From Streptomyces sindenensis (lineage in GTDB: Bacteria > Actinomycetota > Actinomycetes > Streptomycetales > Streptomycetaceae), in NCBI RefSeq assembly GCF_014649035.1, contig NZ_BMSG01000018.1, positions 79,932-143,931 on the forward strand: a stretch of 64,000 bases of DNA, in the 5' to 3' direction. A program made the translations under genes and the position numbers. Below the pieces are notes generated by a model. That model was not told where the DNA came from. It saw only the letters and a list, made by a program, of their open reading frames with translations, and searched no databases. Positions 24,608-32,995 of this stretch are shown piece after piece; the first letter of the stretch is position 1; the number at the start of each line of letters is the position of its first letter.

Positions 24608-25825
24608 CTACGGGGCACTCCGCTGTCCCGGCAGGGCCGGGCGTCCGGGAACGAACGCGTCAGGACCCGGCAGGGAGTGCTCCCCGGGCCCCACCGACGC
24701 CGCCACGGCGACGGGTGCGGCGGACACGGGCGTGCCCCGGCGTCCGGGCGGCGGCCCCTGGCTGGGCACCGTCGTCTCGACCACCGTCGCGGCGCTCTCC
24801 GCCACCCCCTGCGGACGACGGGCCCGGTAGGCGGCCCGGTACGCGGCGGGGGAGGAGCCGAGCTGGCGGCGGAAGTGCCCGCGCAGCGCGACCGGGGAGC
24901 GGAAGCCGCAGCGGCCGGCGACCTCGTCGACGGAGTAGTCGGAGGTCTCCAGCAGCCTCTGTGCCTGAAGCACCCGCTGGGTGATCAGCCACTGGAGCGG
25001 TGCGCTGCCGGTGAGCGAACGGAACCTGCGGTCGAAGGTCCGCCTGCTCATGTAGGCGCGCGCCGCGAGCGTCTCCACGTCGAACTGCTCGTGCAGATGC
25101 TCCAGGGCCCAGGCCACGACCTCGGCGAGCGGGTCGGACCCGATCTCCTCCGGTAAAGACCTGTCCAGGTAGCGCTCCTGCCCGCCACTGCGCCGCGGCG
25201 GCACGACGAGCCGGCGCGCGAGCGCCCCGGCGGCCTCCGTGCCGTGGTCGGTGCGGACTATATGGAGGCAGAGATCGATGCCCGCCGCCGTTCCGGCGGA
25301 GGTGAGCACGTCGCCGTCGTCCACGAACAGCTCGCGCGGATCGACGTGCACCGACGGATAGCGCTTGGCCAGCGTCGGCGCGTACATCCAGTGCGTGGTG
25401 GCCGGCCGGCCGTCCAGCAGGCCGGCGGCCGCGAGCACGAAGGCTCCCGTGCACAGACCGACGATGCGGGCGCCCTCCTCGTGGGCGCGCCGCAGCGCGT
25501 CCAGTGCCTCGGCGGGCGGCGGCGAGGTGATCGACCGCCAGGCGGGCACCACCACGGTGCCGGCCCTGCTGATCGCCTCCAGGCCGTACGGCGTGGTGAG
25601 TTCGAGCCCGCCGGTGGTGCGCAGCGGACCTTCCTCGCCCCCGCAGACCAGCAGGCGGTAGCGGGGAACTCCCGCGTCCTGCCGGTCGATCCCGAAAACG
25701 GAGAGCGGGATGGAGCTCTCGAAGATAGGGCCGCCGCTGAACAGCAGCACGGCAACGACTTCCCGGCGTCGCCGCCCGGTCAGCTTGCGTGCGGCCTCCG
25801 TCGCGGTGGCGGAGTCCTGGCTCAT
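24608..25825 (-). CDS. adpA: AdpA, global developmental and antibiotic regulator
   Basis: A 405-residue AraC/GlxA-type regulator. A DJ-1/PfpI-like dimerisation domain (about 23-195; VVAVLLFSGGPIFESSIPLSV, GLCTGAFVLAAAGLL) is followed by an AraC double helix-turn-helix (about 235-335; YMSRRTFDRRFRSLTGSAPLQW, VAGRCGFRSPVALRGHF). As I remember it, the sequence is almost identical to S. griseus AdpA in these parts, which supports a griseus-type host. AdpA binds TGGCSNGWWY sites and switches on aerial growth and secondary metabolism. The linker between the two domains contains a TTA leucine codon, so translation depends on the bldA tRNA. The C-terminal 60 residues are low-complexity and variable. 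Confidence 0.97.
   Translation of the reverse strand: MSQDSATATEAARKLTGRRRREVVAVLLFSGGPIFESSIPLSVFGIDRQDAGVPRYRLLVCGGEEGPLRTTGGLELTTPYGLEAISRAGTVVVPAWRSITSPPPAEALDALRRAHEEGARIVGLCTGAFVLAAAGLLDGRPATTHWMYAPTLAKRYPSVHVDPRELFVDDGDVLTSAGTAAGIDLCLHIVRTDHGTEAAGALARRLVVPPRRSGGQERYLDRSLPEEIGSDPLAEVVAWALEHLHEQFDVETLAARAYMSRRTFDRRFRSLTGSAPLQWLITQRVLQAQRLLETSDYSVDEVAGRCGFRSPVALRGHFRRQLGSSPAAYRAAYRARRPQGVAESAATVVETTVPSQGPPPGRRGTPVSAAPVAVAASVGPGEHSLPGPDAFVPGRPALPGQRSAP
25154..25156 (-). promoter_or_regulatory. TTA codon in adpA (bldA control point)
   Basis: The plus strand reads TAA here, which is TTA in frame in the adpA coding strand (Arg-Ser-Leu-Pro-Glu-Glu between the two domains). TTA codons are very rare in Streptomyces and need the bldA tRNA-Leu, so this makes AdpA synthesis developmentally timed. 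The position matches the conserved TTA of known adpA genes. Confidence 0.93.
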
Positions 25826-26743
25826 GACGCTAAGCCCCCCTCGGTGTTCGCGTCTTTCTGGTCCTTACGGGCCTGCCGCTCCTGCACGTTTCCCCTCGGT
25901 TTCGCACGGTTCCCCAGCCCCCGATTTTCAAGATCGAATCTACTGCGTCGCGTGGTCCTGCCGTGACACCTTCCCCCACCAGCTCAATGTCGATAAGGAA
26001 ACGTGGCGTGAAGCGTTCGATCACGAAGCGTTTCACCTGCGAAGCGCACAGGGAAGTGCCCTTCGCCAACGTGGCCCGTCCGCGTCGGGTGAAAGCGTAC
26101 CGCGCGGTCCGTTCCTGCCTGGTGGGCGGTGGGTTGTCCGGCCATCCGGTGAAGGGGTCACCCCTCGGCTGAAGTTGGCTGAAAATCATCGGTTGTGTGT
26201 GCTGTATCCAGTCACGCCGGGCGCACAACCGACGCGGGGCGACCGCGCCGGTGCGCTCCCTCGCGGCCGTGGCCGCATGGCGTGTTCGGGTCAGGGAGGG
26301 CGGGTGTGGCGGGTGTTGTGGCGCGGACGGGGCCGAGGCTCCGCGGGTTCCCGCCGCCGGTCGATGTGCCGGGGAACACACGAACGACGGGTTTCGGGTG
26401 GTCCTCGGCGACGTGGCCAACGGGGACCGGGTACGGGCTCCGTCACCGCCTCCGGCGGGTGGTCGGGAGACGTCGCGAAAAACAGGACGCCCGACGGTGT
26501 TCGCCGTCCCGAAGGCCCGTGTACGACACAACCGGCATTGCCATACCGGACGGGCTCGTGCATGCTCCCTCAAGCGTCAAGCACGCTTTTGCGGGGGTCT
26601 GGGCGATGGAGGAGTGACGCCGTACCCTTGGGGGTATGGGGTTGGGAAGATGATTCCCGGACAGAGCTTCACCGTCAGCCGACGCACCTGATGCACATCG
26701 AAACCGTTCCCTCCTCACGAGGACTCTCTTCGCCGAGACACCG
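25826..26743. other. Long intergenic region upstream of adpA and the universal stress protein gene
   Basis: This 918-base gap lies between divergent adpA and the stress-protein gene. Short open frames here lack ribosome sites and family resemblance, so I call no gene. adpA genes are known for long, multiply bound upstream regions. Visible structure is limited to the repeat block at 26004-26036 and locally AT-richer patches around 25925-26040 and 26165-26215. Confidence 0.6.
26004..26036. promoter_or_regulatory. Repeat block and AdpA-like site upstream of adpA
   Basis: GAAGCGTT occurs twice in direct orientation (26010-26017 and 26025-26032) inside an imperfect dyad that begins GTGAA and ends TTCAC (26008-26036). 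Overlapping it, TGGCGTGAAG (26004-26013) fits nine of ten positions of the AdpA consensus. Known adpA genes are autorepressed, so an AdpA or other regulator site about 180 bases before the adpA start is plausible. Confidence 0.4.
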
Positions 26744-27265
26744 ATGGCCGGTCACGAAATCCCTGAACCCAAAGACCGCAAGCCGCTGGCCGACCCAGGG
26801 TCGGAGCCGCGCACGGTCGACGAAGCACGCCATGCGTGCGATCCCGCCTTCCGGCACGGAGTCGTGGTCGGTTTCGACGGCTCCACGTCCAGCGAGCGGG
26901 CCCTCGCCTACGCCATCGGCATGGCCGGCCGCTCGGGCTCCGGCCTGATCATCGTCCACGTCGCCAACCGCCTGCCGACCACCGTATGGGCGGGCTGCGA
27001 GCCCCCTGTCTTCGTGGACGTCCCCGACCACCGCACCGAGGTCCTCGGCCTGGAGCTGGCCTGCGCCGACTATCTCTCCGAGGTCCCCTGGGTGCTGGTC
27101 GAGCGCGGTGGCGACATCTGCCACGAGCTGGAGGAGGTCGGCCGGGAGTACGCCGCCGACGCCATCGTCGTGGGTTCCACGCACGGCATCGTGGGCCGGA
27201 TCTTCGGATCGGTGGCCGGCCGCCTGGCCCGCCGCGCGCAGCGCCCGGTCGTCGTCATCCCCTGA
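26744..27265 (+). CDS. Universal stress protein (UspA family)
   Basis: A 173-residue single-domain USP. It begins with a 38-residue charged extension, then VVVGFDGSTSSERALAYAIG, and ends with the ATP-binding pattern VVGSTHGIVGRIFGSVAGRLARRAQRPVVVIP (GxxG-x9-GS type). It is therefore likely an ATP-binding USP. Function: stress or dormancy response, no defined reaction. It is convergent with glmS and separated from it by a long bidirectional terminator. Confidence 0.92.
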   Translation: MAGHEIPEPKDRKPLADPGSEPRTVDEARHACDPAFRHGVVVGFDGSTSSERALAYAIGMAGRSGSGLIIVHVANRLPTTVWAGCEPPVFVDVPDHRTEVLGLELACADYLSEVPWVLVERGGDICHELEEVGREYAADAIVVGSTHGIVGRIFGSVAGRLARRAQRPVVVIP

Positions 27266-27312
27266 TCGTCCGCGCCTGCTGAGGGGCCGCCAGAAAGCCC
27301 TGCGGGAGCACG

Positions 27313-27355
27313 CGTCGGGCCCCGTACCGCGATGGAAGCGGTACGGGGCCCGACG
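27313..27355. terminator. Bidirectional terminator between the USP gene and glmS
   Basis: A perfect 18-base stem (27313-27330 with 27338-27355) around a 7-base loop, lying between the ends of two convergent genes (27265 and 27382). No T-run is present on either side. Confidence 0.9.
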
Positions 27356-27381
27356 TCGTGCCGGCGGTCGCGCGCCGCCGT

Positions 27382-29211
27382 CTACTCGACCGTCACGGAC
27401 TTCGCCAGGTTGCGCGGCTTGTCGATGTCCCGGCCCATCGCGAGGGCCGTGTGGTACGCGAACAGCTGGAGCGGGATGCCCATGAGGATCGGGTCCAGCT
27501 CGTTCTCGTTCTTCGGCACGACGATCGTGTGGTCGGCCTTCTCCTGCACCTGGTGGGCCACGGCGAGGATCCGGCCGCTGCGGGCCTTGATCTCCTCCAT
27601 CGCGGCGCGGTTCTTCTCCAGCAGGTCGTCGTCCGGCACGATCGCCACGGTCGGCATCGCGGGCTCGATCAGCGCGAGGGGGCCGTGCTTCAGCTCGGAT
27701 GCCGGGTAGGCTTCGGCGTGGATGTACGAGACCTCCTTCAGCTTCAGCGAGGCCTCGCGGGCCACCGGATAACCGCGCACCCGGCCGATGAACATCATCG
27801 ACTTGGCGTCCGCGTACTCCGCCGCCAGCCGCTTGATCTCGTCCTCGCGTCCCAGGATCTCGCTGATCTGCTCCGGCAGCCGGCGCAGCCCGTCGATGAT
27901 CCGCTTGCCGTCCGCGACCGACAGGTCACGGATCCGGCCCAGGTGCAGCGCGAGCAGCGCGAAGGCGACCACCGTGTTGGTGAAGCACTTGGTGGAGACC
28001 ACGCAGACCTCCGGGCCCGCGTGGACGTACGTACCGCCGTCGGCCTCGCGGGCGATCGCGGAGCCGACCACGTTCACCACGCCCAGCACCCGCGCGCCCT
28101 TGCGCTTCAGCTCCTGGACGGCGGCCAGCACGTCGTACGTCTCGCCCGACTGGGAGACCGCGACGTACAGGGTGTCGGGGTCCACGACCGGGTTGCGGTA
28201 GCGGAACTCGGAGGCCGGCTCGGCGTCGGCGGGGATCCGGGCCAGCTCCTCGATCAGCTGGGCGCCGATCTGGCCCGCGTGGTACGAGGTGCCGCAGCCG
28301 AGGATCTTGATCCGGCGCACCCCGCGCGCCTCACGGGCGTCCAGGTTGAGGCCGCCCAGGTGCACGGTGGAGAACCGGTCGTCGATCCGGCCGCGCAGGA
28401 CCCGGTCCACGGCGTCGGCCTGCTCGGAGATCTCCTTGTGCATGTACGTGTCGTGGCCGCCCATGTCGTACGACTCGGCCTCCCACTCCACGGTGGTGGG
28501 CGTGGCCGTCGTGGTCGAGCCCTCGGTGGTGTACGTACGGAAGTCGTCGGCCTTCAGGGTGGCCATCTCACCGTCGTCCAGCGTGACGACCTGGCGGGTG
28601 TGGGCGACCAGGGCGGCGACGTCGGAGGCGACGAACATCTCCTTCTCGCCGATGCCGAGGACGACCGGCGAGCCGTTGCGGGCGACCACGATGCGGTCGT
28701 TGAAGTCGGCGTGCAGCACGGCGATGCCGTAGGTGCCCTCGACGTGGCGCAGCGCCTCGCGGACCTTCTCCTCCAGGGTCTCGGCCTGGGCGCGGGCGAT
28801 CAGGTGGGTCAGCACCTCGGTGTCGGTCTCGGAGAGGAAGACGACGCCGTCGGCGGTGAGCTTGGCGCGCAGCTCGGAGGCGTTGTCGATGATCCCGTTG
28901 TGGACGACGGCGACCTTGTTCTCCGCGTCCAGGTGCGGGTGGGCGTTCTCGTCGCTCGGGGCGCCGTGGGTGGCCCAGCGGGTGTGGGCGATACCGGTGG
29001 TGCCCGCGAACCGCTTGGGGACCTTGGCCTCCAGCTCGCGGACCCGGCCCTTGGCCTTGACCATCTTCAGCGTGCCCGGCTTGCCCGCCGCCGCCTTGCC
29101 GGTGATCACGATGCCCGCGGAGTCGTAGCCCCGGTACTCCAGCCGCTGCAGCCCTTCCAGCAGCAGCGGAGCGACGTCACGCTTCCCGATGTATCCGACG
29201 ATTCCGCACAT
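27382..29211 (-). CDS. glmS: Glutamine-fructose-6-phosphate aminotransferase (isomerising)
   Basis: A 609-residue protein that makes glucosamine-6-phosphate for cell-wall and amino-sugar synthesis. The N-terminal glutaminase domain starts MCGIVGYIG, with Cys2 as nucleophile after Met removal, and has THGAPSDENAHPH. Two SIS sugar-isomerase domains follow (ILGCGTSYHAGQIG, SQSGETYDVL), and the C-terminus PRNLAKSVTVE is canonical. The ATG at 29211 is required to expose Cys2; the 12-residue extension in the longer frame is not used. A small conserved gene lies just upstream on the same strand. Confidence 0.97.
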   Translation of the reverse strand: MCGIVGYIGKRDVAPLLLEGLQRLEYRGYDSAGIVITGKAAAGKPGTLKMVKAKGRVRELEAKVPKRFAGTTGIAHTRWATHGAPSDENAHPHLDAENKVAVVHNGIIDNASELRAKLTADGVVFLSETDTEVLTHLIARAQAETLEEKVREALRHVEGTYGIAVLHADFNDRIVVARNGSPVVLGIGEKEMFVASDVAALVAHTRQVVTLDDGEMATLKADDFRTYTTEGSTTTATPTTVEWEAESYDMGGHDTYMHKEISEQADAVDRVLRGRIDDRFSTVHLGGLNLDAREARGVRRIKILGCGTSYHAGQIGAQLIEELARIPADAEPASEFRYRNPVVDPDTLYVAVSQSGETYDVLAAVQELKRKGARVLGVVNVVGSAIAREADGGTYVHAGPEVCVVSTKCFTNTVVAFALLALHLGRIRDLSVADGKRIIDGLRRLPEQISEILGREDEIKRLAAEYADAKSMMFIGRVRGYPVAREASLKLKEVSYIHAEAYPASELKHGPLALIEPAMPTVAIVPDDDLLEKNRAAMEEIKARSGRILAVAHQVQEKADHTIVVPKNENELDPILMGIPLQLFAYHTALAMGRDIDKPRNLAKSVTVE

Positions 29212-29286
29212 GGATTTCTCTGCCCCTCCATCGACGTACACGTACACACGCGGTGCGGCGCCCCGCGCACGGGCGCCCGGCCCCGC

Positions 29287-29562
29287 TCAGCCGTAGACGA
29301 TGCGGCGCAGCTGGCGGAGCGAGAGCTCCGGCGGCGCCACGGCGCGGTGCGGCAGCTCGGCCGCGATCCGCTCGAAGATCTCCGTGTTGACCAGGCCGCC
29401 GGACTGCAGTTCGCGGTGGCGGCGCCGGACGAAGTCGTCGGTGCTCTCGTCGAAGTACGCCAGCACGTCGAGGACCACCCGGGCCGCCTCGCCGCGCTGG
29501 AGCGCGGTGGAGCGTACGAGGTGGTCGATGAGGTCGTCGTGCGACGAGCGGCGTTCAAGCAC
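29287..29562 (-). CDS. Small conserved hypothetical protein upstream of glmS
   Basis: A 91-residue protein starting at GTG 29562. It is a mostly helical, charged protein with the stretch RSSHDDLIDHLVRSTALQRGEAARVVLDVLAYFDE, no transmembrane segment and no cysteine. I recognise it only as a short protein commonly found near glmS in Streptomyces. The 75-base gap to glmS allows co-transcription. Function unknown. Confidence 0.75.
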   Translation of the reverse strand: MLERRSSHDDLIDHLVRSTALQRGEAARVVLDVLAYFDESTDDFVRRRHRELQSGGLVNTEIFERIAAELPHRAVAPPELSLRQLRRIVYG

Positions 29563-29648
29563 CCGTCGATATTGCGTGCCGGGGCGCGCTTACGCAAGAA
29601 ATCTGCCCGATATCGGGCAGGGGATGTGGGGAAGCTCGCCCGATCGCG

Positions 29649-30530
29649 TCACATGCTGCGCAGAACGGCCTGCTTCGCGGTGCTGAACTCCTCATCGGTG
29701 AGGACTCCGGCCTGGTGCAGTTCGCCCAGCTCCCGCAGCCGCCGCAGCAGCGCGTCGTGGTCGCTCGCGGGCGGTGCGGCGGGCTCCGGCGCCTTGGTGA
29801 GGGCCGGGGGCGCCCCCGGCGCGTCCAGGGCCGCACGGGCCCCGGGCAGCCGCATCAGCACCGCCGCCGCGACCAGGACCGCCGTGTGCTCCTTCTTGGA
29901 CATCCCCCACAGGTCCAGGGCGTACGGGTCGTACTTCGGCGGCGAGGAGACGGGCCCCTCCACCGGCTCGAAGCGCAGATAGCCGTTCTCCAGGCCGATC
30001 GCCGGCAGCCACCGCACCGCCGCGATCCGCGACAGCGGGAAGGTGGACGCGCCCCCGGCGGTCTTGGCCTCCTCGGCCTTCCAGTTCCAGGTCAGCCGGA
30101 CGGTCTCGCCGTCGAAGGACGCCGTGCCGTCGCCGCCCCCGCCGGAGACCGGCAGCGTCGGCCCCGGCAGCAGGAAGCGGTCCACCGGAGTGTCCGGCAC
30201 CTGCTCGATCAGCAGCGCGTTGCGGACCTCGTCGACGAAGTACTCCGCGACCCCCGTGCGGTCCTTCTCCACGGTCAGCGCGTAGGGGTCGGCGCCGTCC
30301 TTGAGCCGGCCGTCGGCGGCCCGCAGCACCGGGCAGGCGCCCCCGCGCAGCCGCAGCCGCAGCCGCCCGCCCTTGCGGTCCGGTTCGAACGAGACGCCCG
30401 CCACCGCCTCCAGCGGGACGGCGGTCTCACCCAGCTCCTGCCGGACCGGGTGCGCCTTTCCGCCCGGCACGATGCGCACGGTGTCCCCGTCGAACGTCCA
30501 CGTTCCGTCCCGCTGGATGATTTCCGCCAT
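29649..30530 (-). CDS. DUF4429/SHOCT-domain protein
   Basis: A 293-residue soluble protein. Two related PH-like repeats (about 1-125 and 130-225) each start with a W(T/K)(F/A)-type beta segment (TWTFDGDTVRIV; TASFDGETVRLTWNWK). The C-terminal 35 residues form a SHOCT motif (LLRRLRELGELHQAGVLTDEEFSTAKQAVL). The layout is that of Actinobacteria DUF4429 proteins. A Pro/Ala linker separates the parts. No enzymatic residues are evident; SHOCT tails are thought to mediate oligomerisation. It is transcribed away from the des operon terminator. Confidence 0.85.
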   Translation of the reverse strand: MAEIIQRDGTWTFDGDTVRIVPGGKAHPVRQELGETAVPLEAVAGVSFEPDRKGGRLRLRLRGGACPVLRAADGRLKDGADPYALTVEKDRTGVAEYFVDEVRNALLIEQVPDTPVDRFLLPGPTLPVSGGGGDGTASFDGETVRLTWNWKAEEAKTAGGASTFPLSRIAAVRWLPAIGLENGYLRFEPVEGPVSSPPKYDPYALDLWGMSKKEHTAVLVAAAVLMRLPGARAALDAPGAPPALTKAPEPAAPPASDHDALLRRLRELGELHQAGVLTDEEFSTAKQAVLRSM

Positions 30531-30566
30531 GGCCCCGATTCTGCCAGCCGGCCGCCCCGGAAAAGG

Positions 30567-30602
30567 GGTGAGTGCCCGAGGGACCGTCCTCGGACACTCA
30601 CC
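30567..30602 (-). terminator. Hairpin terminator downstream of desD
   Basis: GGTGAGTG (30567-30574) pairs with CACTCACC (30595-30602), and CCGAGG (30576-30581) pairs with CCTCGG (30588-30593), with one bulged base on each side. It lies 33 bases beyond the desD stop codon and before the DUF4429 gene. Confidence 0.75.
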
Positions 30603-30635
30603 GTCCGGGGGGCCGCCGCACCGCGGCGGCCGGGC

Positions 30636-32414
30636 TCAGAACCCGGCGATCGGGTTCTGGAGGCGGCCCACCAACTGCAACGCTCCCGCAGGGTCGTTGA
30701 GGTCGACCATCTGCTGGTTGTTGCGCAGCTGGAGGCGGTTGAGGCAGGAGAGCGCGAACTCCGGCTCGAACAGGTCGTACTGCGCGAACTTCTCCGCGAG
30801 ATACGGCACCGACTCCTGGTAGTCGCGCGCACAGGCGGCGACCGTCCGCCAGAAGGTCTCCTCGTCGAGGATGCCCTCGGTGGCCAGGCCCGCGCCCAGG
30901 AAGCGGAAGAAGCAGTCGAAGACGTCGGTGAACACCGACAGCAGTTTCATGTCCTCGGGCACCTCGGCCCGGATCCGGTCGACCTTCGGCGGCAGCACCG
31001 CGTCCGGGTCCATCACCGCGATCTCCTCGGCGATGTCCTTGAAGATCGTGCGGGTGACGACCCCGTCCTCCACGACCAGGATCACGTTCTCGCCGTGCGG
31101 CATGTAGACCAGGTCGTAGGCGTAGAAGCTGTGCAGCACCGGCACCAGGTAGGCGTCCAGGTAGTGCCGCAGCCACACCTGCGGGTCCAGGCCCGACTCG
31201 GCGATCAGGACCCCGGCCACCGAGGTGCCCTCGTGGTCGGTGTGGAGCAGCGAGGCCATCGTCGCGACCCGCTCGCCCGGCCGGAGGCCCGGCACCGGGC
31301 TCTCGCGCCACAGGGCGGCGAGCATCTTGCGGTACGGGGAGCCCTTGACGGTGGCCGCTTCGTAGGAGCGGTGGTGGTAGCCGATCGCGGCCCGCTCCCG
31401 GATGATCGAGAACCGGGCCCCGCGCAGCAGGTCGTCCCGTTCTATGATCCCGGCCAGCCAGTCGTTGATCGCGGGCGTCGCCTCCATGTACGCGGCCGAA
31501 AGCCCGCGCATGAAGCCCATGTTGAGGACCGAGAGCGCCGTTTTGACGTAGTGCTTCTCGGGGTGGTCGGTGTTGAAGAAGGTGCGGATCGACTGCTGGG
31601 CGAGATAGCCGTCCTCGCCCTCCCCGAGCACCACCAGATGGCGTTCGGCCAGCTCCCCGGCGAAGGTGACGGCGAGCTTGTTCCACCACTGCCAGGGGTG
31701 GACGGGCAGCAGGAAGTAGTCGTCCGGGTCGAGGCCGAGCCCGCGCAGCGCGCCGGCGAACCGCTCCCGGGTGGCCTCGCTCAGCTCGTCCTTGATCAGC
31801 GCGTCGTAGTCGAGCCCGGCGCCCGCCGTGAAGGTGGCCCGCTCCCGCCGGGCGGCCAGCCACACCAGCCGGATCGGGGACGCCGCCTCGGGGGCGTACG
31901 CCCGGTACTCGTCCACGCCGAAGCCGAGGCGCCCGTTGTTGGCGACGAAGCAGGGGTGGCCCTCGGTCATCCCGGTCTCGACGGACTGGAAACCGGCGGC
32001 GACGAGCTGGCCGGAGGTGGCCGGTTCCTTGGTGAGTTTGTAGGCGGTTCCGGCCAGGGTGGAGGAGATCTCCTCCAGGTAGACCGGCAGGATCTCCTCG
32101 GAGATTCCCAGAGTGTGCCGCAGCTCGATGAAGAACTCCACCGCGTCCAGCGGAAGTTCGGAGCCGTGCCGGTGCCGGGTGATGGTCTCGGCCTCGACCT
32201 GCCAGTGGTCCAGGGCGAAGAGGCGCGCGGTGAAGCGGTACTCGGTGGAGGCGTCGTCGCTACGGACGGTGTAGCGGTCGTCGCCGAGCGGCGTGGGGGT
32301 CAGCAGCCGTTCGTGGCTGAATTCCGCCAGTGCTTTGCGGACCAGCAGTCGGTTTGCGGTGGCCCAGCGCCCGGGGGAGAGGTGGGCGACGCTGTCGGTG
32401 AGGGCGGTCGTCAT
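30636..32414 (-). CDS. desD: Desferrioxamine synthetase DesD (NIS synthetase)
   Basis: A 592-residue IucA/IucC-family siderophore synthetase. It uses ATP to join and cyclise N-hydroxy-N-succinyl (or acetyl) cadaverine units into desferrioxamines. Family marks are HPWQWWNKLAVTFAGEL, SIRTFFNTDHPEKHYVKTALSVLNMGFMRGLS (start of the ATP site) and YMPHGENVILVVEDGVVTRTIFKDI. Full length. Its ATG overlaps the desC stop as ATGA (32411-32414), so it is the last, co-translated gene of the desABCD operon. Confidence 0.97.
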   Translation of the reverse strand: MTTALTDSVAHLSPGRWATANRLLVRKALAEFSHERLLTPTPLGDDRYTVRSDDASTEYRFTARLFALDHWQVEAETITRHRHGSELPLDAVEFFIELRHTLGISEEILPVYLEEISSTLAGTAYKLTKEPATSGQLVAAGFQSVETGMTEGHPCFVANNGRLGFGVDEYRAYAPEAASPIRLVWLAARRERATFTAGAGLDYDALIKDELSEATRERFAGALRGLGLDPDDYFLLPVHPWQWWNKLAVTFAGELAERHLVVLGEGEDGYLAQQSIRTFFNTDHPEKHYVKTALSVLNMGFMRGLSAAYMEATPAINDWLAGIIERDDLLRGARFSIIRERAAIGYHHRSYEAATVKGSPYRKMLAALWRESPVPGLRPGERVATMASLLHTDHEGTSVAGVLIAESGLDPQVWLRHYLDAYLVPVLHSFYAYDLVYMPHGENVILVVEDGVVTRTIFKDIAEEIAVMDPDAVLPPKVDRIRAEVPEDMKLLSVFTDVFDCFFRFLGAGLATEGILDEETFWRTVAACARDYQESVPYLAEKFAQYDLFEPEFALSCLNRLQLRNNQQMVDLNDPAGALQLVGRLQNPIAGF

Positions 32415-32995
32415 CGGTCGTTACCTCCGGTTGCTGCTTCGAACTGCTCACGGGTGCAGGCGCTGAGCAGAGCGTCCTTCTCCGGTTTGGCGATCTCGCG
32501 CAGCACCTCGAACCCGACGGCCTTGTTGAGGGCCTGTACGGCGCTGTTGGTCACGTCGGGCTCGACGACGACGCGGCGCACCGACGGGTCGGCGAAGAGG
32601 AAATCCATCACGGCGGTGATCACGGCCCGGGTGAAGCCGTGCACCGGGGTGTCGGTCGGGGCGACCAGGAAGTGCATCCCGACATCGCCGGGCTCCGCCT
32701 CGTACAGCCCTTTCAGCTCGACCTCGGTGGGGTCGTACCGCTCGATCAGGAAGGCGGGCTCGCCGTCGTGCAGCCCGATGAACGCGTCGTGGTGCGGATG
32801 GGCGGCGATGGACCGGTACTCCCGCTCCACGTCGGCGAGTTCGGCGTCACCCATCAGCCAGAACGCGGCTTTGGGGTGGGTCACCCAGCCGTGCACCAGC
32901 TCGGCGTCGGCGGCGGGGTCCAGCGGCCGGACGGTGAACGCGCCGATGGTGCCGGGGCGCTGTTCGTCAGGACGCTGTTCGTCGGGGCGGCTCAT
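32411..32995 (-). CDS. desC: N-hydroxycadaverine acyltransferase DesC
   Basis: A 194-residue GNAT-like protein of the siderophore acyltransferase family (RhbD/IucB type). It has the start FTVRPLDPAADAELVHGWVTHPKAAFWLMG, the EVELKGLYEAEPGDVGMHFLVAP acyl-CoA region, and VHGFTRAVITAVMDFLFADPSVRRVVVEPD. It transfers succinyl or acetyl groups to N-hydroxycadaverine. It overlaps desB (ATGA, 32992-32995) and desD in the same way. A short repeated DEQRPDEQRP stretch at the N-terminus is likely unstructured. Confidence 0.95.
   Translation of the reverse strand: MSRPDEQRPDEQRPGTIGAFTVRPLDPAADAELVHGWVTHPKAAFWLMGDAELADVEREYRSIAAHPHHDAFIGLHDGEPAFLIERYDPTEVELKGLYEAEPGDVGMHFLVAPTDTPVHGFTRAVITAVMDFLFADPSVRRVVVEPDVTNSAVQALNKAVGFEVLREIAKPEKDALLSACTREQFEAATGGNDR

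Noticed and set aside
25963..26691. Several short open frames in the adpA upstream region
   Set aside because: They lack ribosome sites, overlap in several frames, and have shadow-like composition.
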